52,954 nucleotides of DNA from Ardenticatenaceae bacterium (lineage in GTDB: Bacteria; Chloroflexota; Anaerolineae; Ardenticatenales; Ardenticatenaceae): positions 1 to 52,954 of the forward strand of contig JALSKA010000188.1 in assembly GCA_026989095.1 (NCBI GenBank), in the 5' to 3' direction. Every line of letters begins with the position of its first letter. The first letter of the stretch is position 1. The notes beneath the pieces were generated by a model. That model saw nothing but the letters and a program-made list of their open reading frames with translations. It had not been told where the DNA came from and searched no databases. Positions 52,879-52,954 of this stretch are shown one piece after another. The translations under genes and the position numbers were made by a program.

Positions 52879-52914
52879 AAAAAGGGAGGGAGCAGGGCAC
52901 AAAGCCCTGCTCCC
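52879..52914 (-). terminator. Intrinsic terminator of a minus-strand gene beyond the right edge
   Basis: GGGAGCAGGGC (52888-52898) and GCCCTGCTCCC (52904-52914) form a perfect 11-bp stem with an ACAAA loop. On the minus strand CTCCCTTTTTAAC follows. A TAG at 52951-52953 (minus) could be the stop of the gene it terminates; the gene itself is outside the window. Confidence 0.8.
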
Positions 52915-52954
52915 ATCCCCTGACAGCGCCCCCCCGAACGGCTCCGGCGTCTAC

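Overview
This GC-rich, densely packed window most likely comes from a Chloroflexota (Chloroflexi) bacterium, in or near the Anaerolineae/Ardenticatenia. The reasons are a Tad pilus locus without a secretin, very large secreted DUF11 and beta-helix proteins ending in an [IV]-[YH]-[LI]-P-[VL]-V tail, Thr/Pro/Ala-rich linkers, and the family content generally. The assignment rests on gene style, since no rRNA gene is present. Promoters are easy to read: several are near-perfect SigA-type sites, often with an extended -10.

Layout. (1) 2-14214, plus strand: a Tad/Flp pilus locus. It holds the 3' end of a Pro-rich LPXTG-like surface protein, two TadE/F pseudopilins, a TadG-like vWA protein, a 1326-residue Kelch/DUF11 surface protein, CpaB, a receiver-MinD fusion (CpaE/TadZ), CpaF, TadB, TadC and a DUF192 protein. 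ComF and the hibernation factor HPF follow. (2) 15730-21698: an LMW-PTP-like protein facing two overlapping glycosyltransferases, then malate dehydrogenase, then a modE-phosphoesterase-moeA operon. (3) 21915-27786, plus strand: one-carbon folate genes (cyclodeaminase/FchA family, FolD, Fhs), with a small membrane protein, a PAP2 protein and a class-III aminotransferase between them. (4) 27836-31942, minus strand: a tightly coupled six-gene copper/cytochrome-oxidase maturation operon headed by a DeoR-type HTH fused to a NosL-like domain. (5) 32088-35344: two hsp20 genes, each preceded by an array of heptamers phased at exactly 11 bp, then groES-groEL. (6) 35421-38483: a strong promoter with a leader ending in an intrinsic terminator, a small Cys-rich protein, and a large GT-C-like membrane protein. 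(7) 38492-46144: a solo helicase-associated-domain protein, rpsF-rpsR with a structured leader, a parvulin foldase, an alpha/beta hydrolase, an orphan histidine kinase and ndk. (8) 46272-52698, minus strand: a 1417-residue beta-helix secreted protein behind PHO-box-like tandem repeats, rsfS, and a MalK/UgpC-type ABC ATPase with a long structured leader.

The strongest leads are regulatory. Two unrelated heptamer families, CTCTAAC at the hsp20 genes and TTCACAC at the beta-helix protein, share one 7+4 bp geometry and sit against candidate -10 boxes. That geometry is typical of PhoB/OmpR-type activators. The HTH-NosL fusion heading a Sco/PCuAC/CcoG-like operon suggests a new type of copper-responsive regulator. 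FolD lacks its cyclohydrolase Tyr/Lys pair while a cyclodeaminase-family gene sits directly upstream, which suggests the two activities have been split between neighbours.
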